Source: Flammeovirgaceae bacterium
Lineage (GTDB): Bacteria; Bacteroidota; Bacteroidia; Cytophagales; Cyclobacteriaceae
Length of the DNA: 48,175 bases
Reading direction: 5' to 3'
NCBI GenBank assembly: GCA_002691385.1
Contig: NZHT01000033.1
Location: 1-48,175 of the forward strand
In this document: one piece after another, positions 28,374 through 38,244 of the stretch
Layout of the letters: each line of letters opens with the position of its first letter
Numbering within the stretch: position 1 is the first letter of the stretch
Notes under the pieces: model-generated
Seen by the model: the letters and a program-made list of their open reading frames with translations, nothing else
Database searches by the model: none
Told to the model about the DNA's origin: nothing
Position numbers and translations under genes: made by a program

Positions 28374-31300
28374 GTGAAATTACTTTATGCCTTGCTTTTT
28401 TTTATCCCCTTTGTATCGATTGGTCAAACCGCTTTGTTCGATCAGGGCTATTGGTACAAAATTGGTGTCACCGAAGAGGGAATCTATAAAATCGATAAGA
28501 ACTTTCTTGATGAAATAGGGATTGATTATAGCGAACCTCATACACTCAAAGTATTTGGTAACGGGATAGGTATGCTTCCACAAGCCAATAATGAGAAAAG
28601 GCCACAAGGACTGATTGAAAATAGCCTCAAAGGTTATGGTCTTGCAGATGGCATTTTCGATGACAACGACTTTCTACTCTTTTATGCAAATGGACCCAAT
28701 GATTGGACTTGGGAAGATGATCTTTGGCAATTTGAAAAAAATATTTTTTCTGATACTGCCTATTACTTCATCACCTCAGAGGGTGCAGCAGGAGCTAGGG
28801 TAACAGAAGCACCTACTTACAATCTAAGAAATAGCTTTAATACTTCCTATGTATCACGTCATGTGCATGAATTAGATGAGGTAAATCTATTAAGCAATTC
28901 AGGTAGAGACTGGTTTGAGAATTATTTTAGGGCAGGAGAAAGTAGAAGCTACAATTTTCGGACCGAAGGTGCATTAGACACCATCAAGGCCTTTATTAAA
29001 GTCGTGGGCCGGAGCGATTTAGCAGGTGTCTTTGAAATTTATGAAAATGAAACCTTATTAGGACCCATCAACTATGATGGTATTAACACTGAATCAGGTT
29101 CCAATTATGATCTGAAAGGAGATGTGCAAAATAAAATTTTCAAATTTCTCGTCAATGATGATGTCACCGCACTAACTCTAAAACTCCCTGTGGTTTCAGG
29201 TTATGATGTACTTATTGGCTATTTAGATCAAATAGTCCTGACATATGCCAGCGATTTAGTCCTTCACAATGACTTTATGCTATTTTCAAATCCCTTGTTG
29301 GAAGAGGACACGATCACCTACGAAGTCATCAGCGATAAGGAAATAGAAGTCTGGGACATCACGAGCCATTTGGTGGAAAGTTTGCCCCTTCAATCAGTGG
29401 GGAGTAGCCATAAGTATACGACCTTAAATCGTGATCAGCAACGCTTTGTAGCATTTTCAAATCAAAATTTACCTCAACCCATCGCCTTTCATCCAATTCT
29501 AAACCAATACGTCTCAAGGCTAAATCCAAGGGATGGCCTCATCATTACCCATCCTGAATTTATAGCATCTGCTGATCGACTTGCTCGTTTTCACTCAACC
29601 CATGATCAGTTAGATGTTGCGGTTATCACAACTAATCAGATTTATAATGAATTTTCATCGGGGATGCAAGACCTAACAGCCCTCAGGGATGCAATTAAGT
29701 TTTATCGGAGTCTTAATAATAGTTTTCGCTATGTGTTGCTCATGGGGGATTGTTCTTTTGACTACAAAGATCGAATACCCAATAACACCAACTTTGTCCC
29801 TGTTTACGAATCCCGAAATTCCATCAATCCAATCAATAGTTATTCTTCAGATGATTATTTTGGTTTTTTAGAAGATGATGAGGGACTTTGGATTGAAAAT
29901 AACGAAGGAAATCATAGCTTAGAAATTGGAATTGGAAGACTTCCAGTCAAAACCCAAGAAGAAGCGAAAAATATGACTGATAAAATCATCCGCTACGCTT
30001 CTAGCAAAAGAATGTATGGATCTTGGAAAAATAGCATCACATATGTAGTTGATGATGGAGATGCCAATTTACATCAAAGGGCTGCTGAAAATCTTGCCGA
30101 TTATTTTAATGATTTTCAACCACAAACCCAGCTGAACAAATTGTACATAGATGCATTGCCCCAAGAAGTACTGGCTAGTCGGCAATCTGCTCTCCTCACT
30201 CGAGAGGCACTTATAAACGTACTTGAAGAAGGCACCTTTATGGTGGATTATTTGGGTCATGGAAATGAAAGACAATGGGCTATTGAAAATATCCTAGATG
30301 CGACACTAATTAATGATTTAACCAATCGTTTTCATTTACCTCTGTTCTTAACGGCAACCTGTGAATTTGGACGGTATGATGACCCATCAATTAATACCTC
30401 AGGTGCCGAAAAGCTCTTACTCAACGAAAATGGGGGAGCCATTGCCCTGCTAACTACCACCCGACCCGTTTATGCTTCTTCCAATGAATTAGTCAATAGG
30501 GAATTTCATAAAAATTTGTTCAAAACTGAAAATGGATCTTTCTTAAGATTAGGAGATATAATTAGACTCACAAAAAACGAAAGTATTTCTGGTGTGAATA
30601 ATCGAAATTTTTCACTGCTAGGAGACCCCATGCTACGACTTCAGTATCCAGAAAATAAAATCATCATTGATAGTATCAACGGATTAAATGTTATAGATCT
30701 AGGTACCGATACATTAAGTGCACTTGAAAAAATAAGGTTGAATGGATCTATAAGATCGATCGACAGCTTGTTTCTTACAGACTTTAATGGAAGTGTAAAT
30801 ATTTCCGTTTTTGATCGAATCACGGAAAAAGAAACGTTAGGTCAAGAAAATCCTACATTTACTTATACTGTAAGAGAAAATAAAATTTTTGAGGGTCAAG
30901 CCACGGTTTCCAATGGCCATTTTTCGATTGAATTTATAGTCCCAAAAAATATCAGTTACCAATTCGAGTTTGGAAAAATAATTATGTATGGCCAAAACAA
31001 TGAGCTTACAAGTGATGCTACAGGTTTTTTTGAAGATTTTGTTATGGGTAATACAGTAGAAAATCCTGCTGCAGACAATGATCGCCCGGAAACAATCCTT
31101 TATATCAATGATGACTCTTTCAGTGAAGGAGATATAGTAGGGGAAAATGTACTTTTCATTGCAAAAATAACAGATAAAAGTGGTATCAATACAACAGGCA
31201 TCGGCATCAATCAAGACATTACCTTAACCATGGAAGATGGAAGCCTCTATGTTTTAAATAATTATTATGTGGCCGATCTAAATACTTTTCAGTCAGGAAC

Positions 31301-31724
31301 TATCACTTTCCCCTTAAGAAACCTGTCTTTTGGAAATCATACAGCAACTCTAAAAATATCTGACATATACAATAACACCACCACTCGATCCGTTAACTTT
31401 GTAGTTTCTACCGAGCCTAAATTATCGCTTTATAATGTGATGAATTATCCTAACCCAGCTATAGATGGTACCACTTTTACATTTGAACATGACCGAATAG
31501 GAGAAGCTTTAGACATTAAACTAGTAATATATGATACCCGAGGAAATATCATCAGTAAAGAATTATTTGAAATTGATGACAGCCCGAAAAAAATTGATGA
31601 GCTCTATTTATCTTTTCCGCCGGGCAAATTCAGAAAAGGAATTTATTTGTATCGAATAGAAGTTACAAGTTCGAAAGATCAAGCAAAAGGATCGGCTATT
31701 GAACGTTTACTTATAAATAATTGA
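28374..31724 (+). CDS. porU: Type IX secretion sortase PorU (C25 family)
   Basis: PorU is the surface transpeptidase of the type IX system: it removes the C-terminal signal of cargo and attaches the protein to A-LPS or another anchor. The 1116-residue protein starts with GTG and a signal peptide (MKLLYALLFFIPFVSIGQ). It has the gingipain-like C25 domain with the catalytic His629 (DYLGHGNERQWA) and Cys663 (FLTATCEFGRYDDP). It ends in its own type IX C-terminal domain (VMNYPNPAIDGTTFTFEHDRIG). PorU is known to keep its C-terminal domain. It is followed 19 bases later by porV, its partner. Confidence 0.93.
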   Translation: MKLLYALLFFIPFVSIGQTALFDQGYWYKIGVTEEGIYKIDKNFLDEIGIDYSEPHTLKVFGNGIGMLPQANNEKRPQGLIENSLKGYGLADGIFDDNDFLLFYANGPNDWTWEDDLWQFEKNIFSDTAYYFITSEGAAGARVTEAPTYNLRNSFNTSYVSRHVHELDEVNLLSNSGRDWFENYFRAGESRSYNFRTEGALDTIKAFIKVVGRSDLAGVFEIYENETLLGPINYDGINTESGSNYDLKGDVQNKIFKFLVNDDVTALTLKLPVVSGYDVLIGYLDQIVLTYASDLVLHNDFMLFSNPLLEEDTITYEVISDKEIEVWDITSHLVESLPLQSVGSSHKYTTLNRDQQRFVAFSNQNLPQPIAFHPILNQYVSRLNPRDGLIITHPEFIASADRLARFHSTHDQLDVAVITTNQIYNEFSSGMQDLTALRDAIKFYRSLNNSFRYVLLMGDCSFDYKDRIPNNTNFVPVYESRNSINPINSYSSDDYFGFLEDDEGLWIENNEGNHSLEIGIGRLPVKTQEEAKNMTDKIIRYASSKRMYGSWKNSITYVVDDGDANLHQRAAENLADYFNDFQPQTQLNKLYIDALPQEVLASRQSALLTREALINVLEEGTFMVDYLGHGNERQWAIENILDATLINDLTNRFHLPLFLTATCEFGRYDDPSINTSGAEKLLLNENGGAIALLTTTRPVYASSNELVNREFHKNLFKTENGSFLRLGDIIRLTKNESISGVNNRNFSLLGDPMLRLQYPENKIIIDSINGLNVIDLGTDTLSALEKIRLNGSIRSIDSLFLTDFNGSVNISVFDRITEKETLGQENPTFTYTVRENKIFEGQATVSNGHFSIEFIVPKNISYQFEFGKIIMYGQNNELTSDATGFFEDFVMGNTVENPAADNDRPETILYINDDSFSEGDIVGENVLFIAKITDKSGINTTGIGINQDITLTMEDGSLYVLNNYYVADLNTFQSGTITFPLRNLSFGNHTATLKISDIYNNTTTRSVNFVVSTEPKLSLYNVMNYPNPAIDGTTFTFEHDRIGEALDIKLVIYDTRGNIISKELFEIDDSPKKIDELYLSFPPGKFRKGIYLYRIEVTSSKDQAKGSAIERLLINN

Positions 31725-31743
31725 ACTAACTTTACCTCACAAA

Positions 31744-32952
31744 ATGCGAATAATTAAAGCCTTTTTATATTTCATCCCCATTATTTGGATCCCTTTTTTT
31801 ACCAAAGGACAAGTACGTGTTACTGGCCAAGAAGGAGATAATCCCATTTCAGTGGCAGTTCCATTTGTAAGCTTTGCCCCTGACAGTAGGGGATCTGCGC
31901 TAGGTGATGCCGGTGCCGCTACAAGCCCTGATGCCCAGAGTATTCATTGGAACAATGCAAAACTCGCTTTTATTGATTTTAGCTCAGGTTTGTCTTTTTC
32001 GTATTCACCATGGTTAGGGAATATCGTCGACGATATGTCTCTCAATTATCTCACTTACTATAAAAAAATAGATCAAATTCAGACATTTGGCATCAGTATG
32101 AGATATTTTGATTTGGGAGAAATTCAACTCACCGATGTCACTGGATTACCCATTGGCATTGAAAATCCTCGTGAGCTGTCCTTTGATGCAACTTACTCTA
32201 GAAAATTAACCGAAAATCTAAGTGGGGGACTTAGCATCAGGTACATTTGGTCTAATTTATTGGGAAACAGTACTGGCGCTCCCAGTGCAAATGCAGGAAA
32301 AAGCCTTGCTTTTGATTTAGGTTTTTATTACATTAAACCACTAACTATAAGTGGCTTAGATACGGACTTATCATTAGGTGCTCACATCTCTAATTTAGGC
32401 CAGAAGATAAGTTATACAAGTGAAGAATTCGAAGATTTTATCCCAGCTAATCTCAGGATTGGGACTGCACTAAAAATAAATTTAGATCAATACAACTCTT
32501 TCACTTTTATCTTCGATGTAAACAAATTATTGGTGCCTTCGCCGCCTATTTATGAACGGGATACCGATGGAAATTTGATATTAGACAATGATGACAATCC
32601 TACCATTTCATCAGGTAAAGATCCCAACCGTGCATTCATCAGTGGTACATTCGGTTCTTTCAATGATGCCCCCAATGGCTTTAGTGAGGAAATACAAGAA
32701 CTCACTTTTTCCGTAGGTACAGAATACTGGTATGGAAAAATGGTAGCTGCCAGAGTAGGGTATTTTCATGAACATGAAAATAAAGGAGCCAGAAAATATT
32801 TTACTGTAGGCTTTGGGGTACGATATTCTACTTTTGGCCTCGACTTATCTTATTTAATTCCTCAAGAGCAAAACAATCCATTAGGAGATACCCTCAGATT
32901 ATCTTTCTTATTTAATTTCAATAATAAGGAACCCCTCGACATCTCCTCATGA
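31744..32952 (+). CDS. porV: Type IX secretion outer-membrane protein PorV
   Basis: PorV is a FadL-like barrel that carries type IX cargo from the translocon to PorU. The 402-residue protein has a signal peptide (about 1-23, ending TKGQ) and the diagnostic PorV/PorQ start AVPFVSFAPDSRGSALGDAGAATSPDAQSIHWNNAKLAF. Alternating beta-strands follow to the end (LRLSFLFNFNN). The porU-porV order is conserved in the phylum. Its stop codon overlaps the start of the M16 gene by four bases (ATGA), so the M16 homologue is coupled to it. A TAACTTTA box at 31727-31734 could provide an extra internal promoter. Confidence 0.93.
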   Translation: MRIIKAFLYFIPIIWIPFFTKGQVRVTGQEGDNPISVAVPFVSFAPDSRGSALGDAGAATSPDAQSIHWNNAKLAFIDFSSGLSFSYSPWLGNIVDDMSLNYLTYYKKIDQIQTFGISMRYFDLGEIQLTDVTGLPIGIENPRELSFDATYSRKLTENLSGGLSIRYIWSNLLGNSTGAPSANAGKSLAFDLGFYYIKPLTISGLDTDLSLGAHISNLGQKISYTSEEFEDFIPANLRIGTALKINLDQYNSFTFIFDVNKLLVPSPPIYERDTDGNLILDNDDNPTISSGKDPNRAFISGTFGSFNDAPNGFSEEIQELTFSVGTEYWYGKMVAARVGYFHEHENKGARKYFTVGFGVRYSTFGLDLSYLIPQEQNNPLGDTLRLSFLFNFNNKEPLDISS

Positions 32953-34208
32953 TGGATCGGACTCTTGCACCGGCGTCTTTTCCCGTAAAGAATTTTAATT
33001 TCAGAAACTCCCGTAAAATCAAATTGAATGGTGATATTGATGGCCTTATCATTCCAGACAAACAACATTCTATTTGTTCAATAGAAATTATTTTCCAAAG
33101 TGGTAGCTGGTTTGAAAAAAATCCAGGTATTTCTTTTTTAACAGGTAAGATGCTCCTTGAGGGAACCAAGACCAAAAATGGAGAAGAATTAGTGTCGGCT
33201 TTTGAGTATATGGGTGCTCACATAGAAATTCAAACCACAGTTGATGATTCTCGTATACGTCTCTTCGCCACACAAAAGCATATTCACTCAAGTCTGTCCT
33301 TACTTCAAGAAATACTTTTTACACCCAGCTTCCCTACACAAGAGTTTAAAGTCATTAAGAATTTAAAAGCTGAGCAAATAAAGATGCAGCTTGCAAAAAA
33401 TACCTATTTTGCTTCTTCATCTTTTCATGAATTATTATTCGGTGCGGACCATCCCTATGGCCGTTGTATAAATAAAAAAGAGATCGAAGAGAGATCTCTT
33501 TTTGAAATCAAAGATTTTTTTCGCCTAAAATTTCAGAATCGTCCCAAAGTGGTAATTTGCGGTGATATTGATGAAAATATTATCGAAAAAATAGCTCTTC
33601 TTTTAGTTAATATAAATAAAAATGACCAGCATATGCCTCATTTCTCAATACGTCCAAATCACCATCACCAAACGATCGAACGCTCAGATAGTGTGCAGGC
33701 TTCACTTAGGATAGGCGCTCAAACAATTAATAGAGGACATCCAGAAATTCATAAATTAACGGTGGCCAATAAACTTTTAGGTGGTTTTTTTGGATCCCGG
33801 CTCATGAAAAAATTAAGAGAAGAAAAAGGATTAACATATGGAGTTTATTCATCCATAACCCATGCTAAAAATGCCTCTTATTGGACAATTTCAACAGAAA
33901 TGAAAATAGATAATGCCGAACATTCACTAGAAGCCATTCACGAAATTATAACTGAACTTGCTCAAAATTATCCTTCTCTTTCAGAAGTTATCATGCTCAA
34001 AAATTTCCTAAGAGGAAAATTTCTTAGCTCTATGAATTCCATCTTAGATGTTGCCTCTATGTACAGCCTCCTTTTTGTGAATGGCATCCCTCAACATTTT
34101 TTAAAAACCTCTTTAGAAACCATAGATACCATTCGTCCTAAAGACATATCGGAGATGATACATAAATATTATCTAAATGCAGACAAATCATCCTTGTCTG
34201 TCCGATAA
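32949..34208 (+). CDS. M16 peptidase homologue lacking the zinc site
   Basis: A 419-residue member of the M16B (processing peptidase) family. The zinc motif HxxEH should lie near residue 63, where relatives read GxxHFLEHMLFKGT; here the sequence is GISFLTGKMLLEGT, with no His or Glu ligand, so it cannot be an active peptidase. The second-subunit motif of M16B is well kept (LREEKGLTYGVYSS, about residues 288-301, with the Arg/Tyr pair). It therefore resembles the non-catalytic partner of a heterodimer. No active partner is adjacent. No signal peptide is evident. Coupled by a 4-base overlap to porV; it overlaps the convergent WG-repeat gene by 21 bases. Confidence 0.85.
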   Translation: MMDRTLAPASFPVKNFNFRNSRKIKLNGDIDGLIIPDKQHSICSIEIIFQSGSWFEKNPGISFLTGKMLLEGTKTKNGEELVSAFEYMGAHIEIQTTVDDSRIRLFATQKHIHSSLSLLQEILFTPSFPTQEFKVIKNLKAEQIKMQLAKNTYFASSSFHELLFGADHPYGRCINKKEIEERSLFEIKDFFRLKFQNRPKVVICGDIDENIIEKIALLLVNINKNDQHMPHFSIRPNHHHQTIERSDSVQASLRIGAQTINRGHPEIHKLTVANKLLGGFFGSRLMKKLREEKGLTYGVYSSITHAKNASYWTISTEMKIDNAEHSLEAIHEIITELAQNYPSLSEVIMLKNFLRGKFLSSMNSILDVASMYSLLFVNGIPQHFLKTSLETIDTIRPKDISEMIHKYYLNADKSSLSVR

Positions 34209-36373
34209 ATGCCTTATAATTAAATATTGATTTTCCTCCTTAATTGAAGCATATTTTAGAGCCAGTTTTATGTAACCCCTATAATTCATCAATCCGACCC
34301 TATCGTCTTGGATGACCACCAACAAATCCCCTCTAATAGGGATGATGTCATCATAATCGGTCCGCAACATGATATCTCCAGACGAATTCGCAATCCCTAT
34401 AGCTCCATTGAGACCTTCAAGTAAATAGTTGCCTAGCGACTGATCAATACTTACATATCTTAAAGAAAGGATGAGCTTACCTGAGAGATCTATGAGACCA
34501 AATTTCCCTTTCTGCCCTATCACCGCCACACCTTCCCTATAAGGAAATACCTGGTCATATATTGGTTGAACAATCAATCTCTCCTCGGTATCTATAAATC
34601 CCCATTTATTACCCAATTTATAACCAAATCGCTCATCGGAAAAGCAAAGCAAACTATCATAACGATTAGCTATTCTCAAATTCCCCTTTTCATTAATAAA
34701 ACCATACTTTCCATCTTTCTTTATCATGTAGAGGCCAGTGCAATAATTAAGCACTTCACTGATACCATCCTCCGATCTGATCAAATACTTCCCTGATTCA
34801 TCTAAAAGCACCGTACCAAGACTGTCTTTTCCCCAGAACAGATGACCTACTTTGCCAACCTGGTCATAAAATGGATCTAAAATAACATCTCCTTGCGGAG
34901 ATAAGATGCCTCTTTGACTAGAAGTATTTCTTATTTCCAAATATGAACCATGATCAAAAATATCTCCGATAATCTCATAAATGACATCACCTTCGAAGCT
35001 AAGAAGTGAAGCCGTTTTTTCGCTTTGAACAATTATACCATAGGAACCAATAGCTAATTCATCAAATATTGGAGCTACTATCCAATGTTCAAAAAGATCG
35101 ATCACTCCCCATTTACCCAAATAATTAATGGCTATTTTATAGTTATAACCTGCACCTATCGAATCATATTTTAAAGAAATTATTTCATCCCCTTTAAAAT
35201 CTAGAAAGCCCCAAAACTGATTATTTTTAACTGGAATCATCGAAAATAAATGATTAGAAATATGCTGATAGGCTTTGTCTGAAACCTTCAAACCAAATTT
35301 ATTATAAACCTCCCATTTACCTTTCAAAAATGCATAAAAAAAGGGAGCATCATAATGAATTGAATCTCTTCTCAGAATAATAGGTTTTCCCTCAGTATCC
35401 ATAACCGACCAAGTATCAGATTTCTCATAATGATTCAACATAAAACCATCGTTTTGAGCACTGAGCTTTTCATTACTCCTAATAAACTGATTTGATGACG
35501 GATTCACCAAACGTTCTTGGCTCCCATTACAATAAGCTACAAGAATATCAGCATCGAATGCAAGTGAATCTGCTCTGACTGTGATGACATGTTTTAAATC
35601 TAGATTTCGAACTTCCCATAAGGGAAAACGGATAACCTCATTTTTTCCATATACCCGTTTATATTCTGTTTCAAGCAGCGCAACCCTTCCCTCGAAATCT
35701 AATAACCCGTATTTGCCTCCTTTTTCCACACAGATCCCCTCAGGAACAACTGCAAATTGATCAAACTCTTGGAATGGACTGTCTATTCCGTCTATTCGAA
35801 ATAAAGACCATTTATTTAAAAAATTTTGAGCCATTACAACCTGTTCATTAACAACCTTAATTTCTCTATATTTAGGAGATAAAATTAAGTTGAAATCCTT
35901 ATCGTAAAACCCCTTTTTTATAACTCCGTAGTCGTAAGTTGAAGTTACATAACCCGCGTATCCGGACTCAATTGAAAAATAATTACAACTGATCTTGATG
36001 TCCCCTTTTGAATCAATAATGCCATAAAACAATTGATTACTTAAATTACCCTTAATTGAAGCAAGAATATAGCTCCGTTCAATCACCGATAATTTATAAT
36101 AGATGGCCGGTGATGTTTTTTTAGTTTTAATATTTAATAACCCCCAATTACCACGATGAGAATAACCAATCAGGTTATCCAACCACTCAAAATTTCCACT
36201 TGACCATCCAATTTGATCATATACTGGTGCAATAACAACATCTCCATCTTGATCTTGAAGTCCATAGTAGGACTCTTTTTTTATTAGACTATATTGTTCC
36301 TGGGCAAATCCAATATGAAAAAAAATGCAGAAAAAAGAGTGAGAGTGGAACGAATGCCGTATCTGACAATCAA
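34188..36373 (-). CDS. WG-repeat protein with its signal peptide in a different frame
   Basis: A large exported protein built of WG repeats (beta-rich units such as KWGFIDTEERLIVQPIYDQV, GKYGFINEKGNLRIANRYDS, GKFGLIDLSGKLILSLRY). The main frame runs from about 36320 to 34188. Below 36182 it can be called from a TTG. Upstream of that it still codes for a full WG repeat (YYGLQDQDGDVVIAPVYDQI), but has no start codon before the hemA stop. In another frame, TTG at 36373 opens a signal peptide (MIVRYGIRSTLTLFSAFF). The two join perfectly at the eight-T run at 36318-36325 if one T is added or a -1 slip occurs, giving ...FFFHIGFA, then QEQ, a total of about 728 residues. Causes could be phase variation, slippage, a real mutation or a sequence error. 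Function of WG proteins is unknown. Confidence 0.75.
36318..36325 (-). repeat. Eight-T homopolymer at the frame junction of the WG-repeat gene
   Basis: Read on the coding strand the tract is GCA TTT TTT TTC ATA in the frame of the signal peptide. It is long enough to slip during replication or transcription, and T-TTT-TTC is also a possible -1 ribosomal slip site. A second run of seven A lies in the same gene at about 36275-36281. Confidence 0.8.
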
Positions 36374-36376
36374 ATG

Positions 36377-37636
36377 CTATCTTTTAGACGTTAATTCATC
36401 TTTTTCAAGATTAAAGAGGTCATTGAGCACCTCAACCAATGTTTCGGCTTCTCCCCTTTTACAGGCGGCTTTTAACTGAAGTACAGGAAGTTTGATTACT
36501 TTCTGAACAATGCTCTTGGTCACTCTATCCATCAGTTCTTGCTCAACCTCTGTCATCTTTCCTAAATATCGAGCAATTTCTTCCTTTCTTATTTCCTCTA
36601 AAGCTTTTTTTAGTTTTTTAATGGTAGGAGATACTTCCATTTCCAAAGACCAATTTTTTAATTCCTTAATCATTTCTTCCAAGATTTGCTCAACTTCTGT
36701 TATAGCTGTTCTTCTGCGCTCGATGATGCCAGAGGTATGTTGTTCTATTTGATCTACATTATACAAGATAATCCCATCTATGGTATCTAGTGAGGGGTCC
36801 ATGCTTCTAGGAACTGCTAGGTCAATAAATAATTTTTGTGACAACAATTGATCAGGAATATGATCCTTCATAATTATCAGCTCTGACACTTGGACTGATG
36901 AAACAATAACATCAAATTTAGCAATATTTTTGATCAGTTCTTCATAAGGAAGCACCTCATAATCATACTGTTTAGCCAGCATTTGAGTGGTGTGGGCACT
37001 TCGGTTAGTCAGGGTAATTGATGCATTTAACTCCCCCATATTATCGGCAACATCTCGCCCTATTTCTCCTAACCCCAAAATTAAAATTTTAGGATCTGAA
37101 AAATTTTGAATGAATTGCTGTACTAACCCTACACAAGCATAAGATACCGAAGCGGCACCGTCCCGAAAAACAGTCTCCTGAACTACTCTTTTATTTGTAT
37201 AGAAAATCGTATGCATCAACCGGTGAAAAAAAGGTCCGGAAAGATGTTGGTCAGCAGAACATTGATAAGCCTTTTTTACTTGATTAGAAATTTGAATATC
37301 ACCCAGAACCTTGGCTTCAAGTCCTAAGGCTACTCTAAATAAATGCCGTAAAGCCAATAACTTCTCTTTCCCCCAGAAATAAGTATCAATGCTATCATCA
37401 AGCCCTTTTTCAACTTTTATTAAATTTAGAATAGCATTAGACAAATCTAAATCTGAGATATAATAAATTTCAGTTCGATTACAAGTTGAAAGAATCAAAG
37501 CTTCTTCAACACCCAAAATTTCTCGCATTCTATCTAAAAAGTTTCTATTTTCATTTTCAGAAAAAGCTACTGATTCTCTGATCGCAATGGGCGATGAGTC
37601 ATAAGAAAAACCAATAACTTTTAAACTCTCGTACAT
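36377..37636 (-). CDS. hemA: Glutamyl-tRNA reductase
   Basis: Reduces glutamyl-tRNA to glutamate-1-semialdehyde, the first step of the C5 route to haem. The catalytic motif STCNRTEIYY carries the active Cys, and the NADPH domain GLGEIGRDVADNM and the long C-terminal dimer helix are present. An upstream TTG at 37672 would add 12 residues (MRLFLLSNYFFS). I choose the ATG at 37636 (MYESLKVIGFSYDSSPIAIRE) because it fits the family and because a good -7 box lies between the two. The stop is only three bases before the candidate start of the WG-repeat protein. Confidence 0.94.
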   Translation of the reverse strand: MYESLKVIGFSYDSSPIAIRESVAFSENENRNFLDRMREILGVEEALILSTCNRTEIYYISDLDLSNAILNLIKVEKGLDDSIDTYFWGKEKLLALRHLFRVALGLEAKVLGDIQISNQVKKAYQCSADQHLSGPFFHRLMHTIFYTNKRVVQETVFRDGAASVSYACVGLVQQFIQNFSDPKILILGLGEIGRDVADNMGELNASITLTNRSAHTTQMLAKQYDYEVLPYEELIKNIAKFDVIVSSVQVSELIIMKDHIPDQLLSQKLFIDLAVPRSMDPSLDTIDGIILYNVDQIEQHTSGIIERRRTAITEVEQILEEMIKELKNWSLEMEVSPTIKKLKKALEEIRKEEIARYLGKMTEVEQELMDRVTKSIVQKVIKLPVLQLKAACKRGEAETLVEVLNDLFNLEKDELTSKR

Positions 37637-37657
37637 AGAAAAGAAATAATTGGATAA

Positions 37658-37665
37658 CAAAAATA
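37658..37665 (-). promoter_or_regulatory. -7 box of the hemA promoter
   Basis: TATTTTTG on the minus strand matches TAnnTTTG exactly and lies 21 bases before the ATG at 37636. Nineteen bases upstream is GTTCA, a weak -33 element. It supports the ATG start over the upstream TTG. Confidence 0.4.
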
Positions 37666-37802
37666 GCCTCAATGTTTTTTATATTGAACTTTAAAGAGAA
37701 AATTCTTATAAAAAGGCATATTTTAAGTTAAAAATTATTGATGAAAAAATTAGTGCATTTAGAATTAATCAACTGATTTTTTCAAGAACAGAGACCAATA
37801 GA

Positions 37803-38119
37803 GTGATTTTTTCAATCATTCTAATTTTTTTAACCTTTTTTTCGAAGTGGAACTCGCCTAAAAATAGCGCTCCTAAAATAAATCCAAATATACAGATTGG
37901 CTCGGGAAATTGGAGTCAGAAAGTTATAAACTCAAAAGAATTAAAGGATTTTTCAAGTTTAGACAAAGAAATTGAGCTTATTGCAATTAATCTCAACTCC
38001 ATCTCAGTATAGGACTTGAAAAACTAGGGATCAATGATTTCATAATAAACAAAACAGAAAATATCCCAAAAGAGGATTATTTCAATGAGGCAGATGACTT
38101 AAAAAAACATGTGGCATAG
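37803..38119 (+). pseudogene. Possible decayed small gene with a frameshift
   Basis: From GTG 37803 a frame of 69 codons has a hydrophobic start (MIFSIILIFLTFF) and a polar continuation (NIQIGSGNWSQKV, LKDFSSLDKEIELIAINLNS), ending at 38012. A second frame, entered near 38003, continues with protein-like sequence (LSIGLEKLGINDFIINK, then ENIPKEDYFNEADDLKKHV) to a stop at 38119. A one- or two-base change near 38000 would join them. No family is recognised. It lies in the 572-base gap between hemA and gldH (37673-38244), the rest of which shows nothing identifiable. Confidence 0.3.
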
Positions 38120-38244
38120 ATACCTCATTCTATTCATTCTCCCCAACATTAAAATTTCACAAAAAAGGATCCAAATGCACGATGATGAAAAACGTAAGTC
38201 TGATCTCCATATATAATAAAAAATCAAACAATGTGTCTCTCGAA

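Noticed and set aside
30837-31214. 125-codon minus-strand frame inside porU
   Set aside because: Shadow of a well-supported gene; the translation has no protein-like pattern. Similar antisense frames in recQ, purD, the TolB-like gene and the NlpC gene were dropped for the same reason.
37637-37672. TTG start of hemA 12 codons upstream
   Set aside because: The extra residues do not fit the family and the -7 box lies between this TTG and the ATG at 37636.
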